DNA of 7,324 nt from NCBI GenBank assembly GCA_027314685.1, contig DAHVAI010000103.1:1-7324 (forward strand), read 5' to 3'. The translations under genes were made by a program, and so were the position numbers. The DNA is from Nitrososphaerota archaeon (GTDB lineage Archaea > Thermoproteota > Nitrososphaeria > Nitrososphaerales > CADDZS01). Positions 6,473-7,324 of the stretch are shown here, piece by piece; positions within the stretch are counted from its first letter, which is position 1; each line of letters starts with the position of its first letter. Below the pieces are notes generated by a model. That model was not told the DNA's origin and did not search any database. It saw only the letters and a list, made by a program, of their open reading frames with translations.

Positions 6473-6898
6473 TTGGGTGTAAAGAAACAAGTTCAAAGAG
6501 CAACAAGCAAGTTAACGTCACGATTGAAACAGCTTGGTTTACGGAACCTTTCAGGGACAGGTAGCTCGGGGAATCTGGTATCTCGTGGAATTGAATGGAT
6601 TTACCTCCTTGCGCTCTTCTTGCTAGTGGCCGGTGTCGTAAATGCCATCGGAAATGCAGGAACTGCAGGATTGAATTTGGAAACAATTGTTCCAAACGCA
6701 GGCATTCAAAACGTGACTGAGACTTTCATCGTGTTGTTTGGATATATTGTTGGTTCGTTGGGCGCATACGCTCTTTATCTTAGCGGACGGCAGACCATTA
6801 GGGCAAGGTCTGCTGAAATGTTCTTCATTGGGGGAATGGCACTTCTCTCCGTCTCGATAACGCTGGGTTACTACATCGTTTACGTGAAGGGCGGCTAG
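6473..6898 (+). CDS. Membrane protein with three predicted helices, unknown function
   Basis: The 141-residue protein has a basic, polar N-terminus (1-38, rich in Lys and Arg), then three hydrophobic helices at about 41-60, 83-104 and 113-137. By the positive-inside rule the N-terminus would be cytoplasmic, so the loop between helices 1 and 2 (about 61-82) would face outside. That loop holds an N80-V-T sequon, a possible target of the STT3 enzyme encoded at the left end. I do not recognise a family. The start is TTG 6473, 30 bases after the zinc-protein stop, with no clear ribosome site. It ends two bases before the stop of the convergent RecA-like gene. No signal peptidase site is evident, and no catalytic motif is seen. 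Confidence 0.75.
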   Translation: MGVKKQVQRATSKLTSRLKQLGLRNLSGTGSSGNLVSRGIEWIYLLALFLLVAGVVNAIGNAGTAGLNLETIVPNAGIQNVTETFIVLFGYIVGSLGAYALYLSGRQTIRARSAEMFFIGGMALLSVSITLGYYIVYVKGG

Positions 6899-6900
6899 AC

Positions 6901-7324
6901 CTACAGCAGAACCGTCTGGACTTCATAAATTTCGCCGACATTCCTATCTGGCGACATGACTTCCACTAAAAGCATTCTATTGGGACTCTTGTTCGACTCA
7001 CGTGCGTAAAGAATTATGTCGCTCTTAAAGCGAGCCATTCGTCCCCCCACGATGTCTCTGTCCCATTGTACTGCCTCGCTAGTCTTTCTAGGCCTTGATC
7101 TAGTAAGATTAAGCATGAGCAAAGTCTTGGAGAAGTTCTTTGCTGCTTCTTCAAGAAGCGAAATGATTATGGCAGTTCTGTGATTCGCGGCGGCAGAATC
7201 TTTGAGGTCGCCCACCAAAAGTAGATTTTGGAGCGTATTGATTGTGTCAATTGCTATGACGCCTCCTTCCCGACAGGACTCAATAGGCAAGAAGATATCG
7301 CTAATCTCGTCAGTGAGTTGAGGA
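6901..7324 (-). CDS. RecA-superfamily ATPase (RadA/RadB-like), C-terminal part (runs off right edge)
   Basis: The frame is open to the right edge, so only the last 140 residues are visible. EGGVIAIDTINTL (Asp codon at 7248-7246) fits a Walker B strand ending in Asp, as in RecA, RadA, RadB and KaiC folds. Downstream, KTLLMLNLTRSR fits the next core strand, and DIVGGRMARFKSDIIL resembles the segment of RadA/RadB that contains PxGG and the following strand. The P-loop and any DNA-binding or helix-hairpin-helix N-terminus are outside the window. The C-terminal strands (RMLLVEVMSPDR, GEIYEVQTV) do not match canonical RadA closely, so a RadA paralog or a KaiC-type signalling ATPase is possible. A TTG at 7290 is in frame but would cut through the core fold, so I do not use it as a start. 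It ends at TAG 6903-6901. Confidence 0.65.
   Translation of the reverse strand, partial: PQLTDEISDIFLPIESCREGGVIAIDTINTLQNLLLVGDLKDSAAANHRTAIIISLLEEAAKNFSKTLLMLNLTRSRPRKTSEAVQWDRDIVGGRMARFKSDIILYARESNKSPNRMLLVEVMSPDRNVGEIYEVQTVLL

Noticed and set aside
1..7324. CRISPR arrays, tRNA or rRNA genes, insertion sequences, terminal repeats, attachment sites
   Set aside because: I saw no repeated spaced units, cloverleaf, transposase motifs or paired terminal repeats in any part of the window.

Overview
This is an archaeal chromosomal segment, most likely from a Thaumarchaeota/Nitrososphaeria-type lineage or a close relative. The evidence is an archaeal STT3/AglB oligosaccharyltransferase of the thaumarchaeal kind, an archaeal type IA topoisomerase with C-terminal zinc ribbons, a CofE-family ligase, a RadA/RadB-like ATPase, small zinc-ribbon proteins, TATA-like boxes close to start codons, and frequent TTG starts without Shine-Dalgarno sequences. 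The lineage call is inference from protein flavour, not from a marker-gene tree.

Layout, left to right. On the minus strand (reading right to left) lie gcvT (3016-1889), gcvH (1854-1447) and the N-terminal 447 residues of STT3/aglB (1343 to beyond the left edge). GcvT and GcvH are two components of the glycine cleavage system; the P protein and the lipoamide dehydrogenase are not in the window. Divergent from gcvT across only 43 bases is a CofE-family gamma-glutamyl ligase (3060-3920, plus). A 53-residue zinc-ribbon gene (4070-3909, minus) overlaps its 3' end by 12 bases. From 4147 to 6207 (plus) lies a type IA DNA topoisomerase that is clearly broken. It has four frame changes, two in-frame stop codons at conserved positions, and Phe where the catalytic Tyr should be. 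Two short plus-strand genes follow: a 73-residue CxxC zinc protein (6221-6442) and a three-helix membrane protein (6473-6898). The right edge holds the C-terminal part of a RecA-superfamily ATPase on the minus strand (6901 to beyond the edge), converging with the membrane protein gene two bases apart.

The strongest observation is the decayed topoisomerase gene between intact neighbours, including a loss of the active-site tyrosine that a simple indel sequencing artefact cannot produce. I see no CRISPR array, mobile element, tRNA, rRNA or convincing new multi-gene system. The rest is ordinary housekeeping content, with unusual start-codon use and very compact divergent promoters.
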